Shown in pieces: positions 55,075 through 63,080 of a stretch of DNA of 64,000 nt; position 1 is the stretch's first letter, and the number at the start of each line of letters is the position of its first letter. The stretch is from Lentisphaerota bacterium (GTDB lineage: Bacteria > Verrucomicrobiota > Lentisphaeria > Oligosphaerales > JABHEG01). The DNA is taken from positions 1 to 64,000 of the forward strand of contig JABHEG010000133.1 of NCBI GenBank assembly GCA_018676675.1, written 5' to 3'. A program made the position numbers and the translations under genes. A model generated the notes under the pieces. The model did no database searches and was not told the DNA's origin. It saw nothing but the letters and a program-made list of their open reading frames with translations.

Positions 55075-57977
55075 AGTCAAACGTTGAGACAGCCACCTCT
55101 TGGCGTCCGTGCGGAGAGCGCACGGTCCTCGGTGACATTGTGTTCGACAGCACAGTGCATTGCGGGGCGGGGCACAGCTTCGAGCAGATCGGTCAAGACC
55201 ACTACCGATTCCGAGGGCGCGCAGGGTTGGCTCCGTACTCCTGGCGATTCCACCTCTCCATTGAGTCGCCGGGAGATGGGCGGGAGATCACACTGGAAGT
55301 GGCAGATTTCAATCACTTTGGGCAGGAACTGTGGCAGGAGGCTGCCACTGTCGTCTCGGGTGATGGTGAACAGTGGACGGACCTGGGAACCGAGAGCATT
55401 CGCGTTGTGCCCTGGACGCCAACGGGAGTCCCTGCCTGTGACGAGAGCATCGATGACGGCTGGCATCCGCCCTATGGAGTGCAGTACCGATTGCGGCTGG
55501 ATGGGCCCCGGCTCTGGTTGGCATCTCCCGCGCCATATACCCTCGAGCGCTGCAGGCGACGCCTCCGAGCTCTTGCCGATCGCTGTGAGTTTTTCACAGT
55601 GGCTGAGCTTGGGCCGAGCCATTATTCGGGCGACCACGGTTTTCCGCTGCAAGTCGTAAAGGTCGCGAAACCCGGGGACGATGGCAGTCGCCTGCGAGTT
55701 GTCGTCATCGCCGGCGAGCACCCGGCAGAGTCCGCAGGGATGTACGCTTGCGAGGGGCTCTTGGAGGAACTGCTGCGAACCCATGACCTCCTGGCTGATT
55801 TTTCTTTCTGGGTTGTCCCGATGGTGAATGTTGACGGGGCGGTCTATGGGCGGACCTACCACAATGTGGATCCGTGTGATCCCGGCAGCCCCGGCGTGAA
55901 CCTGAATCGAGACTGGGGGGGCCATACTCAGCCCGAAAACCAGGTCCTCTGGCAGTTGCTCCAGGATGTCAGGCCCCACTGCTTCCTGAATCTGCACAAT
56001 GGTCGGCACCGGCGGGAGTTCGAGGTGTACTCGTTGCCGCATCCGAACTTGGCGGTCTTCATGAGGCACCTTCGGGCCCATCTGCCGTTGCCGCTTCAAC
56101 ACTGGCAGCCGGCCCAGTCAGAGGGCATGGGATGCCGCGAGGTCAGGAAGGCGGAGCTGGCCGAAATGGCCTTGTGCTTTGAGACACTGGTGCTCCGTAA
56201 GGTCCCGGGATGCACGACATTCCCCGAAAGCTACCGAAGGGTCGGCATGTGTGTGCTCAGAGGCATCGTGGGAGCTCTACGCGATGTATACCGGCGCCCT
56301 CACATGAAGCCCGCTGTGCCAAGCACAAGCACACAGTCGCTACGACTTCGGAGCAGTGACTTCGTTGCGCAGTTGCCTCCTTTCTACTACGTGGACGACT
56401 TCGCCGAATTCCGTGACCACATCCGGCGCAATCTTGAGGTGAACGGCTTGCCGCTCGAGGCCGGCTTCTTTGACGTCTTGCTGGAAGCAACCAAAGACAT
56501 CGAGACACTGACAGTCTCGAGGGATGGTTGCTCGCCGGAAACGCTGAAGATGGTCGACGGCTGGTTCAGATTGCGGAGTATGCATGTCCCCGCACACAAA
56601 CTGTCGTTTGAGTTCGACGGGGAAGGGGAGGAGATCCCCTTCGGTGATGTGCTGATTGCTCCCGAGGGAATGCCGGCAGCGGACGTCCTCGCCGGGGCTC
56701 GGGACTTCCGGAACTATGTCCGTGATACACGGGTGACCGAACGGGAACACCTCCGCGATTGGGGACCGTTCCGGGACCGGCTGATGGCGGGCACATTCGA
56801 CGTTCCAGACTTGGAGCACATGGCGGAAGGACTCGTTCAGTGGGCGGCTTCGCGGCAGGTCCTCGACTCCGGTCACCCCTATGCTGGAGCGGTTTACTCG
56901 GAGGAGGACAAGTACGATGCCCGTGATGCAGCTGCTGCGACTGCAGCATTCGCCGATGCGTGGGCACGTACCGGGGACGAGACGTGGCGTGAGCGTGCCA
57001 TGATGGCGCGACGCTACGTTTGCCGGAACCAGGTCCGCGAGCCAGGCAATCTGCCGAGGCACGGGGGCTTCGTCCACATGGTCCACGGGATCTGGGGAGT
57101 CGATTTTCGTCGTCTCACTTCTCCATATCCGGGGATTGACGGGGTCGACACCAGCGTGGTCATTCATCTTCTGTGTCGAGCTGTGGACGCTGGTTTGCCG
57201 TTCACAGAGCCTGACCGCCAAGTGATCAGGGAGGCCGTTCAGTGGATTGCGAGCAATGAAGCGATGCCCGGCGTCTTCCTGCACCATGAGGGGGCCCGGC
57301 ACGACTGCCAGAACATGAATGCTCTGGCGCTGTCCGCATTGGTCCGGGGGTATTCGACGCTGTCTGAAGCCGGTGACAGCCCCCCACGTGCCTGGCTCGA
57401 CGCCGCGGAGCGAGGGATTGACCACTATCTCGATGGTCAGGAGGCAATTGGTGTTTGGCCCTACATTTTCGGGCACACCGGGGCGCGGGGCCAAGCCTAC
57501 GATTCGGCCAATATCCCTGACCACGGGATTGGTCTCTACCATTTGACGCGAGTGCTGGACCGAGCTCCGTTGGCGGGGCACGACAGGCTGCGAAATGCAC
57601 TCAGACGCGCCGCGCGTTGGTACCTGTGCACAGCCCGGCTGGATGGCGACACGATTGACTTGGACTATGACAGACGTCCCGAGCTCGGGAACGATATCTG
57701 CTTTGCGGGATTCACATGGTGCCGCTTCACGGCCGCGGCAACGCTTGTCCGCGTGGCACGTTGGTGCGATGATGGGGGGCCTTGGGCCGAGCTGGCCCTG
57801 TGCCTGATGGAACACGTCCGGCGGAAGCGTTGGCGAGCAGACGATCCCTCTAAGGCCCCGGTGGTGGCCCATGCCCGACCCGAGGCGAAGCTTGCCACCT
57901 GGTGCCAGACGGCAGAGTGGGATGCCGTGATGCTCAGGGAGATGATCGAGGACCTCGACGCGATCACGTCACGTTGA
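55071..57977 (+). CDS. Fusion of M14 zinc carboxypeptidase and (alpha/alpha)6 toroid glycan-enzyme domain
   Basis: The 968-residue protein starts at a GTG overlapping the upstream stop. A beta N-domain (about 1-165) precedes an M14 carboxypeptidase domain: zinc ligands H and E in GEHPAES near residues 216-219, NLNRDW near 277, LNLHNGR with the third ligand near 308, and catalytic Glu in LCFETL near 370. This resembles cytosolic carboxypeptidases (M14D). From about 580 a helical toroid domain follows (..QVLDSGHPYAGAVYS.., ..HDCQNMNALALSALVRGYS.., ..HYLDGQEAIGVWPYIFGHTG..), closely like the partial gene at 63077-64000. No signal peptide is seen. Dual action on glycopeptides is plausible but unproven. 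Confidence 0.82.
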   Translation: MKSNVETATSWRPCGERTVLGDIVFDSTVHCGAGHSFEQIGQDHYRFRGRAGLAPYSWRFHLSIESPGDGREITLEVADFNHFGQELWQEAATVVSGDGEQWTDLGTESIRVVPWTPTGVPACDESIDDGWHPPYGVQYRLRLDGPRLWLASPAPYTLERCRRRLRALADRCEFFTVAELGPSHYSGDHGFPLQVVKVAKPGDDGSRLRVVVIAGEHPAESAGMYACEGLLEELLRTHDLLADFSFWVVPMVNVDGAVYGRTYHNVDPCDPGSPGVNLNRDWGGHTQPENQVLWQLLQDVRPHCFLNLHNGRHRREFEVYSLPHPNLAVFMRHLRAHLPLPLQHWQPAQSEGMGCREVRKAELAEMALCFETLVLRKVPGCTTFPESYRRVGMCVLRGIVGALRDVYRRPHMKPAVPSTSTQSLRLRSSDFVAQLPPFYYVDDFAEFRDHIRRNLEVNGLPLEAGFFDVLLEATKDIETLTVSRDGCSPETLKMVDGWFRLRSMHVPAHKLSFEFDGEGEEIPFGDVLIAPEGMPAADVLAGARDFRNYVRDTRVTEREHLRDWGPFRDRLMAGTFDVPDLEHMAEGLVQWAASRQVLDSGHPYAGAVYSEEDKYDARDAAAATAAFADAWARTGDETWRERAMMARRYVCRNQVREPGNLPRHGGFVHMVHGIWGVDFRRLTSPYPGIDGVDTSVVIHLLCRAVDAGLPFTEPDRQVIREAVQWIASNEAMPGVFLHHEGARHDCQNMNALALSALVRGYSTLSEAGDSPPRAWLDAAERGIDHYLDGQEAIGVWPYIFGHTGARGQAYDSANIPDHGIGLYHLTRVLDRAPLAGHDRLRNALRRAARWYLCTARLDGDTIDLDYDRRPELGNDICFAGFTWCRFTAAATLVRVARWCDDGGPWAELALCLMEHVRRKRWRADDPSKAPVVAHARPEAKLATWCQTAEWDAVMLREMIEDLDAITSR

Positions 57978-58031
57978 TATTCCCGGACAGGGGGAGCGAG
58001 CTTGGGAGCATTCCTTCCTGCCTACTCAGGG

Positions 58032-58253
58032 CTACGTGGATTCAGACACGAACTCAAACCTCGGGACCGCTTCCCCATCTACTTCAACCAGCTCGAGGAA
58101 CATCTCTTTTGGCCGGACCCACATGCTGCGGTCACCGTACAGGCATTGGTAGACAACAACTTTTTCCTCGGTTTCGGAGTGAGTCGCTTCACAGATGACT
58201 CTGTAGGTCTTGTCCTTGTAGTGCCTGTAGATTCCGGGTCTCACTGTGCTCAT
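58032..58253 (-). CDS. DUF1653 domain protein
   Basis: The 73-residue protein shows the whole DUF1653 pattern: PGIYRHYKDKTYRVICEATH, HSET, VVYQCLYGD, WVRPKEMF and a terminal PRFEF. GAAGGA lies five to six bases before the ATG. The family is widespread as small stand-alone proteins of unknown function. It sits between the M14-toroid gene (convergent, 54 bases away) and the hemerythrin gene on the same strand, 174 bases downstream of the hemerythrin stop, possibly on its transcript. Confidence 0.9.
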   Translation of the reverse strand: MSTVRPGIYRHYKDKTYRVICEATHSETEEKVVVYQCLYGDRSMWVRPKEMFLELVEVDGEAVPRFEFVSEST

Positions 58254-58427
58254 CGCGTTCCTTCAACTTGGAGGTCGTCTCTTCCGACCTGAAGACACGG
58301 GACTCGCGGGGGCCGTCAAGCGCCTCGAGATGTTGCTTCCGAACTCGATTTGTTCTTCCCGGTGTATCCACTTCTCGGAGAATCTGTTATAGGGCGGAAG
58401 AAGCGCCGATACGGGTGTGCGACCCGG

Positions 58428-58826
58428 CTAACGGCTAAGGAAGTCGGCCAGCTTCTGGTCATCCACCTTGACCTGTTCCGCAAACCACTTCGTCAGCCAG
58501 TGGAGGAGGCGTTGCGCTTCCTCCACCGTCACGTTGCTGGAAGCGGTCTTTTCCTGGTACCCGTCGATCCACTCCCTGAACTTCTGGTGTTTCGCTTCAT
58601 GCTCCTCATAGTCCGGATAGTTGTGGGAGCGCATCAGGAACTCCTCTGCATCGAAGTGCTCCAATGCGTAGGCGACCACTGCTTCGGTCTGTGCCCCGAG
58701 GGAGTTGGTGTCAAAATCAGCGCTGTAGAACCAGTCGGAGAGGTCGTTCACGAGTTCCACATACTGGGCATGTTGTCTGTCAATCAGTTTGATGGCCGTG
58801 AAGGGCAGGGAGAATTGGCTTGTCAT
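58428..58826 (-). CDS. Hemerythrin-like protein with one iron ligand changed
   Basis: The 132-residue protein has the bacteriohemerythrin layout: IDRQHAQY near residue 20, ..ALEHFDAEEFLM.., HNYPDYEEHEAKHQKF.., and a C-terminal ..WFAEQVKVDDQKLADFL. This supplies four of the five His ligands and the bridging carboxylates, but Gln stands where the last His of the HxxxxD motif is expected. Single-domain hemerythrins bind or sense oxygen or NO in the cytoplasm. The ATG at 58826 has GCGGAG seven bases upstream and is preferred to ATG 58841. A possible promoter lies 90 bases upstream, then the 123-bp palindromic element. Confidence 0.88.
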   Translation of the reverse strand: MTSQFSLPFTAIKLIDRQHAQYVELVNDLSDWFYSADFDTNSLGAQTEAVVAYALEHFDAEEFLMRSHNYPDYEEHEAKHQKFREWIDGYQEKTASSNVTVEEAQRLLHWLTKWFAEQVKVDDQKLADFLSR

Positions 58827-58915
58827 TTGCGTACTCCGCATTGCGCTGCCGCGAAGGCATGGTGAGTACCTCGGCGCAGCGCGGCCAAGGCCCCCTCCTA
58901 TCGGTTGCTGTCCAG

Positions 58916-58944
58916 AAGGTATGGCGCTCGACTGAGTTCGTCAA
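58916..58944 (-). promoter_or_regulatory. Possible sigma70 promoter for the hemerythrin gene
   Basis: On the minus strand TTGACG (58944-58939) is followed after 17 bases by TACCTT (58921-58916). The -35 box is good and the -10 box is weak. It lies about 90 bases upstream of the hemerythrin start codon. Confidence 0.4.
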
Positions 58945-58969
58945 GGCGTGCTTCAGGCGGACTGTAACC

Positions 58970-59092
58970 CCTCGGTTACATGAGGCGGCTCGACGGAGTC
59001 TCTCCCTCCACCGGACACAGATGGCCCAGAGAATCCCTGGAGGGAGAGACTCCGTCGAGCCATCTTGGAGTTCTCCCCCTACGTAACTGAGG
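58970..59092 (-). mobile_element. 123-bp nested-palindrome element, copy 2 (MITE/REP-like)
   Basis: This is a reverse-oriented copy of the element at 32438-32560, of identical length. It has 24-base perfect inner arms at 58987-59010 and 59038-59061, identical in sequence to those of copy 1. The outer arms are CCTCGGTTACA (58970-58980, slightly decayed) and CGTAACTGAGG (59082-59092). It shares CATTGCGG just outside one end with copy 1. It lies between the hemerythrin gene and the end of a sulfatase gene. Confidence 0.8.
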
Positions 59093-59211
59093 CATTGCGG
59101 CGGACTCGGCTACGCGGCATCCTCCCTGCTCGGGCACCCCGGTCACGCGCGCGCTCAACCTCATGTTCCGCGACCCGCGATAGCTGTTGGTCTGAGCTGT
59201 GGTCAGGTGTC

Positions 59212-60546
59212 TCATGCCAAAGCGATCTCCGTCTGGTCGCCGGCGATGTCCATCCACGATCGGAGTTGATCGTGGAGAGAATTCTTGGTTTGGGTGTGCT
59301 CCGGGGCCTCGATTAGGTTCGTCAGCTGGGCCGGATCGTGGACCATGTCGTAGAGGAGCGCTTCGGTGTAGCGGGCCTCGGGCGACGCGTCCAACGCCTT
59401 CCCGACGCAGTAGGTCCACGCGCTTGTCCGGATGGCTCGTTCGACCCGTTTGCGCGTGGGGTCTCGGATCTCGATATAGGCACTTTCTGTTCGGGATGCA
59501 CAGCGCAGGTCCGTGCCGCGCATCTGTGGGGGTACGGGAGTTTGCGTGGTCGCCAGAAGGGTGGGCGGCACATCAATGAGACTCACCGGGGTCTCGACGA
59601 TGTGTCCGGCCGCGAAGCCAGGGCCGCGGGCGATCAGGGGGACACGCACGGAACTGTCGTGGCACGTGCATTTGTCATTGCCTCCGCGGGTGTGGAAATG
59701 TGAGCCGTGATCGGAGCCGTAGACGACGAGAGTGTTCTCAGCGACTCCCTGGACGGTGAGTTCGTTCAGGACGCGTCCGACATTGGCATCCACGCGGTGG
59801 CAGCAGCTCAGGTATTCGGGGAATTGCATCCAGCCATTGTCGTCGAGTTTCCGGAGATCCTCGGGAACGGCGTGCTCGCGGAACTTCGAGGCTGTGCCCA
59901 AGGGGCAGTCGTAGCGCAGGTAATCATGCACGATGCCGTCTCGATTCGGGGGCTCCGGCCCTTGGTAGCCCTTGTGATATGGCTGTGGGTGTGGCTCCAC
60001 ATAGGACAGGAACAGGTAGAAGGGCTGGTCAGCGGGGCGTGTCCGCAGGTAGTCCAGCGCGTAGTTGGTGTAGACGTCCGTGCGGTAGCCTTCGAACGGG
60101 ATGGTCCGGCCATCTCGGTCGTAGACGATCCCGGCATAGCCGTTTGAGACGTACTCCGACAGGTCGGCCCCAACCCAGTAGCCACTGAAGCCGCCTCGAC
60201 GGGCAGGGGGAGGCGGGGCGGTCGGATCCCCCGCGAGGTGCCATTTGCCGACGTAACCCAAGTCATATCCCTCCGCCGCGAGACACGTGGCCACGGTGGT
60301 GCAGTCTTCCGGCAGTGGCACGCCGTTGCGTGAGTTCCCGGTCTCCGAGGCGAACCTCCCGGTTTGCAGGCAGGCTCGGGCGGGGCCACAGACCGGCTGC
60401 GGCGTGATGGCTGTGGTGAACACCGTGCCTTCTTCCGCCATGGTGTCCAGGATGGGGGTCACGCTCGGAGCCCGTCCATAGCAGCCCAGTGTGTCCCAGC
60501 GCTGCTGGTCCGAGAGGATGAAGACGATGTTGGGGCGAGTTGCCAT
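59212..60546 (-). CDS. Cysteine-type sulfatase (S1 family)
   Basis: The 444-residue protein begins RPNIVFILSDQQRWDTLGCY, the metal-binding start of sulfatases. It has CGPARACLQTG with the formylglycine Cys at residue 53, GKWHLAG near 95, ..LSYVEPHPQPYHKGY.. near 175 and VVYGSDHGSHF near 270. The signature is the less common C-x-P-A-R form but fits the modification motif. There is no signal peptide. It is the last of three genes on this strand, 35 bases after the metallophosphoesterase gene. Likely role is removal of sulfate from sugars released by the neighbouring enzymes; the sugar is unknown. Confidence 0.92.
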   Translation of the reverse strand: MATRPNIVFILSDQQRWDTLGCYGRAPSVTPILDTMAEEGTVFTTAITPQPVCGPARACLQTGRFASETGNSRNGVPLPEDCTTVATCLAAEGYDLGYVGKWHLAGDPTAPPPPARRGGFSGYWVGADLSEYVSNGYAGIVYDRDGRTIPFEGYRTDVYTNYALDYLRTRPADQPFYLFLSYVEPHPQPYHKGYQGPEPPNRDGIVHDYLRYDCPLGTASKFREHAVPEDLRKLDDNGWMQFPEYLSCCHRVDANVGRVLNELTVQGVAENTLVVYGSDHGSHFHTRGGNDKCTCHDSSVRVPLIARGPGFAAGHIVETPVSLIDVPPTLLATTQTPVPPQMRGTDLRCASRTESAYIEIRDPTRKRVERAIRTSAWTYCVGKALDASPEARYTEALLYDMVHDPAQLTNLIEAPEHTQTKNSLHDQLRSWMDIAGDQTEIALA

Positions 60547-60581
60547 GTGGTCTGCTCCCGGCGGAAGAAGACGGCGGGTGC

Positions 60582-63080
60582 TCAGTTGCCGTTCAGAACA
60601 AAGAGGAACGTGTCCTGCTTCCGGTCGAAAGGTCCTTCGGGCAACCCTTCACCCACAATGAAGCCACCCCAGTCTGCCGCCTTCTCGCCCCAGTGCGCAA
60701 TTTTCACCTTCCTGATCGCCGCGCACCTTGGATCCTCGATTCCTGTTCCTTCGAACTCGAGCCGGGGGCTCCCGATGCTCATCACGTCACCGGTCTGCGA
60801 GAAGCGGAAGGCTAGCCGGTTGACTGTGCGCAGGGCTTCCGGGGCTACGGGGAATGTGTATTCCTTCTGGTCACCGGGAGGAAGTGTGCCCACATTCACG
60901 CCGTTGAGCAGCACTTCGACGGTGCTGCCGGGCGCTTTCCGGCGTCGGGCGGCTGTGCCCACGGCGACGCTCAGCCGGGCTCCTGACGTCCGAGCGGTCG
61001 CGCCGGCCCGATTGTCCACCACGAACGGTCGCCGGAATACTTCACCGTCACCCGGATTCCGCACTCTGATCCCGACGATGCCGTCAGGGATTTCCTCGGA
61101 ATTGATCTCGGCCTCGTACACTGTTCGATAGAATGGACGTGCGACTTCGGCCATGGTCGTCCACGTCTTACCGTCAAGCGACCACTCGAGCGTGTCCGTG
61201 GCGGCTGGGGCCACGATGTGCGCCTGCAGTCTGACTGAGCCATGCCAATGTGCGCCGTAACGATGCGAGACGATGGTGATACGCTGGCCCAGGCCTTTGT
61301 AGAAGCACTCGACGGTGTCGCCTTGGACGCGGTAGATTGCGTAGCCTTGCGGCGACAGGTCTGGGCAGAGCCCTTCGCAGGCCGGATTCCACCAGCAACC
61401 CGACAATGAGCCCCCGGCCCGGTAGGGGACAGGCTCCCGCCTGTGGTAGAAGATGTGGTCATCACCCGTGAGTTGAAGGCGGACGTCATGGCGTTTCGCC
61501 AGGCCTGGGAACGCGGTGGATACACGCCCAAGATCGTGCTCCGACGTGGTCATCACAAAGGTCCCCGGCCCACGTCTTGACATGTCCTGGCTGAGCCAGC
61601 GGACGTGTTCAGGCAGGAGGGTGTTTGTGGCGTAGCCTTTGCGCTCGCCAAGGTGGTAGCTGAAGTCCACCGAAACAAAGTGAATCCTGCCGTATTCGAA
61701 CGAGAAGAAATGCGGGCCCAGGTATTCCCAGTACATCGGCTTCCCGCAACGGTGATCACCCCGGGGAAACTGCTCGATCCGGTAGCTTGAGTCGGTGTGG
61801 TCTCCCGCCACGTTGTAGAATGGCATCGTCAAGTGGTTCATGATGCCGACATAGTTCCTGAAGTAGGCGTGGCCTGTCGCTGCGGAGGCATTCAGACGCT
61901 TGTCCAGATTCACCAGGTCTCCGCTGTTGAGGACGAATCTCGGTTGCGGGTCCAGTGCGTTGACTTCCCGCACGAATGCACTCAACCCCCGGGTTGACCG
62001 TGGATTGGTCGAAACGTGCGTGTCGGTTACGTGAATGAACGTGTAGTCGTCTTCGTCGTTCGTTCGTGTTACGGTGAAATCTACGCCGGCGGCCAAGGGC
62101 TTGTACCAGGATCCGGTTACGGTCAGGCCAGAGGGCTTTGTGATGTAGACGAAGACCGAGTCTTTGCCCGGGGCCAGCTCGTAGGCGCCGCTGCCGTCTG
62201 TTCGTGTGACCGCGTAGCCGTCGGTCACGGACACTCCGGGGGCTCCTTCCTCGTTGGCCTCTGCCACCCCGTTGGCGTTTGCGTCGAGGACGATGCGTCC
62301 GCGCACCAAAGCGGGAAGGGCAGCGCTGTAGGCGGGCTTGGGTGTCTCGACCAAGCGCAGTTCGAGAGGCGGGACTGTCTGTGGCTGCAGGCGCGGATCC
62401 GGGAGAACGACATCCGCAGGGAGAACCTGCCGAGGCTGGACGACGAGATCGTCGACCAGCCCGTGGTAGAACCAGACGTCGTAGGGAGTTGGGCAGTTAT
62501 AGGTGCCGATGAAGAAATGGTAGTCGAGGTCCCTCCATTCGCGCTTCTCGGGCAACGGCGTTCGGGCGGCTTTCGTGCCATCGACGATGAGAACGAGTCC
62601 GGCTGATCCCCACGACACGTGGATGTGTTGCCATTGCCCGCTGCACACGCTTCCGGCCGGCAGTTCGCACCGCACCCAGCCTGTCTTGAGGATCAAGCCA
62701 ACCCGGATCGTGTTCTGCCCTTTGGGAAACTCGAGGTTTATCACCCCCTGCTTGCCGACGATGATGCCGGAGAGTGTCTTTGGTTTGCACCAGAACTCGA
62801 TGGTTGCCTGTTGGGTCATGCCGAAGGTTGGGCCGAAATCCAGGCAGTCTCTCGGGCCGTCTCCCAGCCTGATGGCGGATTCACCACCGTGGGCATCTGT
62901 CGTCTGGGCCGCATCGCCAACGAGCCGGGCACGAACTGCTCCGGTTTGGTCGGTTACCTTTGCGTCGTGCACGGTCTCGAAGTCCACCGCAACCGCGTCG
63001 ACTTCAGCCGCAGATCCCCTGATTCCACAGAGACCTGCCACGAGACTGGTCATCACTCGTAACGCAACTGCATGTTTCAT
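60582..63080 (-). CDS. Secreted metallophosphoesterase with LamG and Cna_B-like domains
   Basis: The 832-residue protein has a signal peptide, a LamG jelly roll (about 30-230; ..QATIEFWCKPKTLSGIIVG..) and a short Cna_B/SdrD-like domain (about 265-335; ..RIVLDANANGVAEANEEGAPGV..). A calcineurin-like phosphoesterase domain (about 340-560) carries VTDTHVS near 352, NSGDLVN, VAGDHTD (GNH changed to GDH), TSEHDLG and TGDDHIFYH. A C-terminal beta domain follows. The ATG at 63080 overlaps the stop of the upstream gene (ATGA). The class usually hydrolyses phosphate mono- or diesters; here it is probably envelope or extracellular and glycan-linked by context. Confidence 0.85.
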   Translation of the reverse strand: MKHAVALRVMTSLVAGLCGIRGSAAEVDAVAVDFETVHDAKVTDQTGAVRARLVGDAAQTTDAHGGESAIRLGDGPRDCLDFGPTFGMTQQATIEFWCKPKTLSGIIVGKQGVINLEFPKGQNTIRVGLILKTGWVRCELPAGSVCSGQWQHIHVSWGSAGLVLIVDGTKAARTPLPEKREWRDLDYHFFIGTYNCPTPYDVWFYHGLVDDLVVQPRQVLPADVVLPDPRLQPQTVPPLELRLVETPKPAYSAALPALVRGRIVLDANANGVAEANEEGAPGVSVTDGYAVTRTDGSGAYELAPGKDSVFVYITKPSGLTVTGSWYKPLAAGVDFTVTRTNDEDDYTFIHVTDTHVSTNPRSTRGLSAFVREVNALDPQPRFVLNSGDLVNLDKRLNASAATGHAYFRNYVGIMNHLTMPFYNVAGDHTDSSYRIEQFPRGDHRCGKPMYWEYLGPHFFSFEYGRIHFVSVDFSYHLGERKGYATNTLLPEHVRWLSQDMSRRGPGTFVMTTSEHDLGRVSTAFPGLAKRHDVRLQLTGDDHIFYHRREPVPYRAGGSLSGCWWNPACEGLCPDLSPQGYAIYRVQGDTVECFYKGLGQRITIVSHRYGAHWHGSVRLQAHIVAPAATDTLEWSLDGKTWTTMAEVARPFYRTVYEAEINSEEIPDGIVGIRVRNPGDGEVFRRPFVVDNRAGATARTSGARLSVAVGTAARRRKAPGSTVEVLLNGVNVGTLPPGDQKEYTFPVAPEALRTVNRLAFRFSQTGDVMSIGSPRLEFEGTGIEDPRCAAIRKVKIAHWGEKAADWGGFIVGEGLPEGPFDRKQDTFLFVLNGN

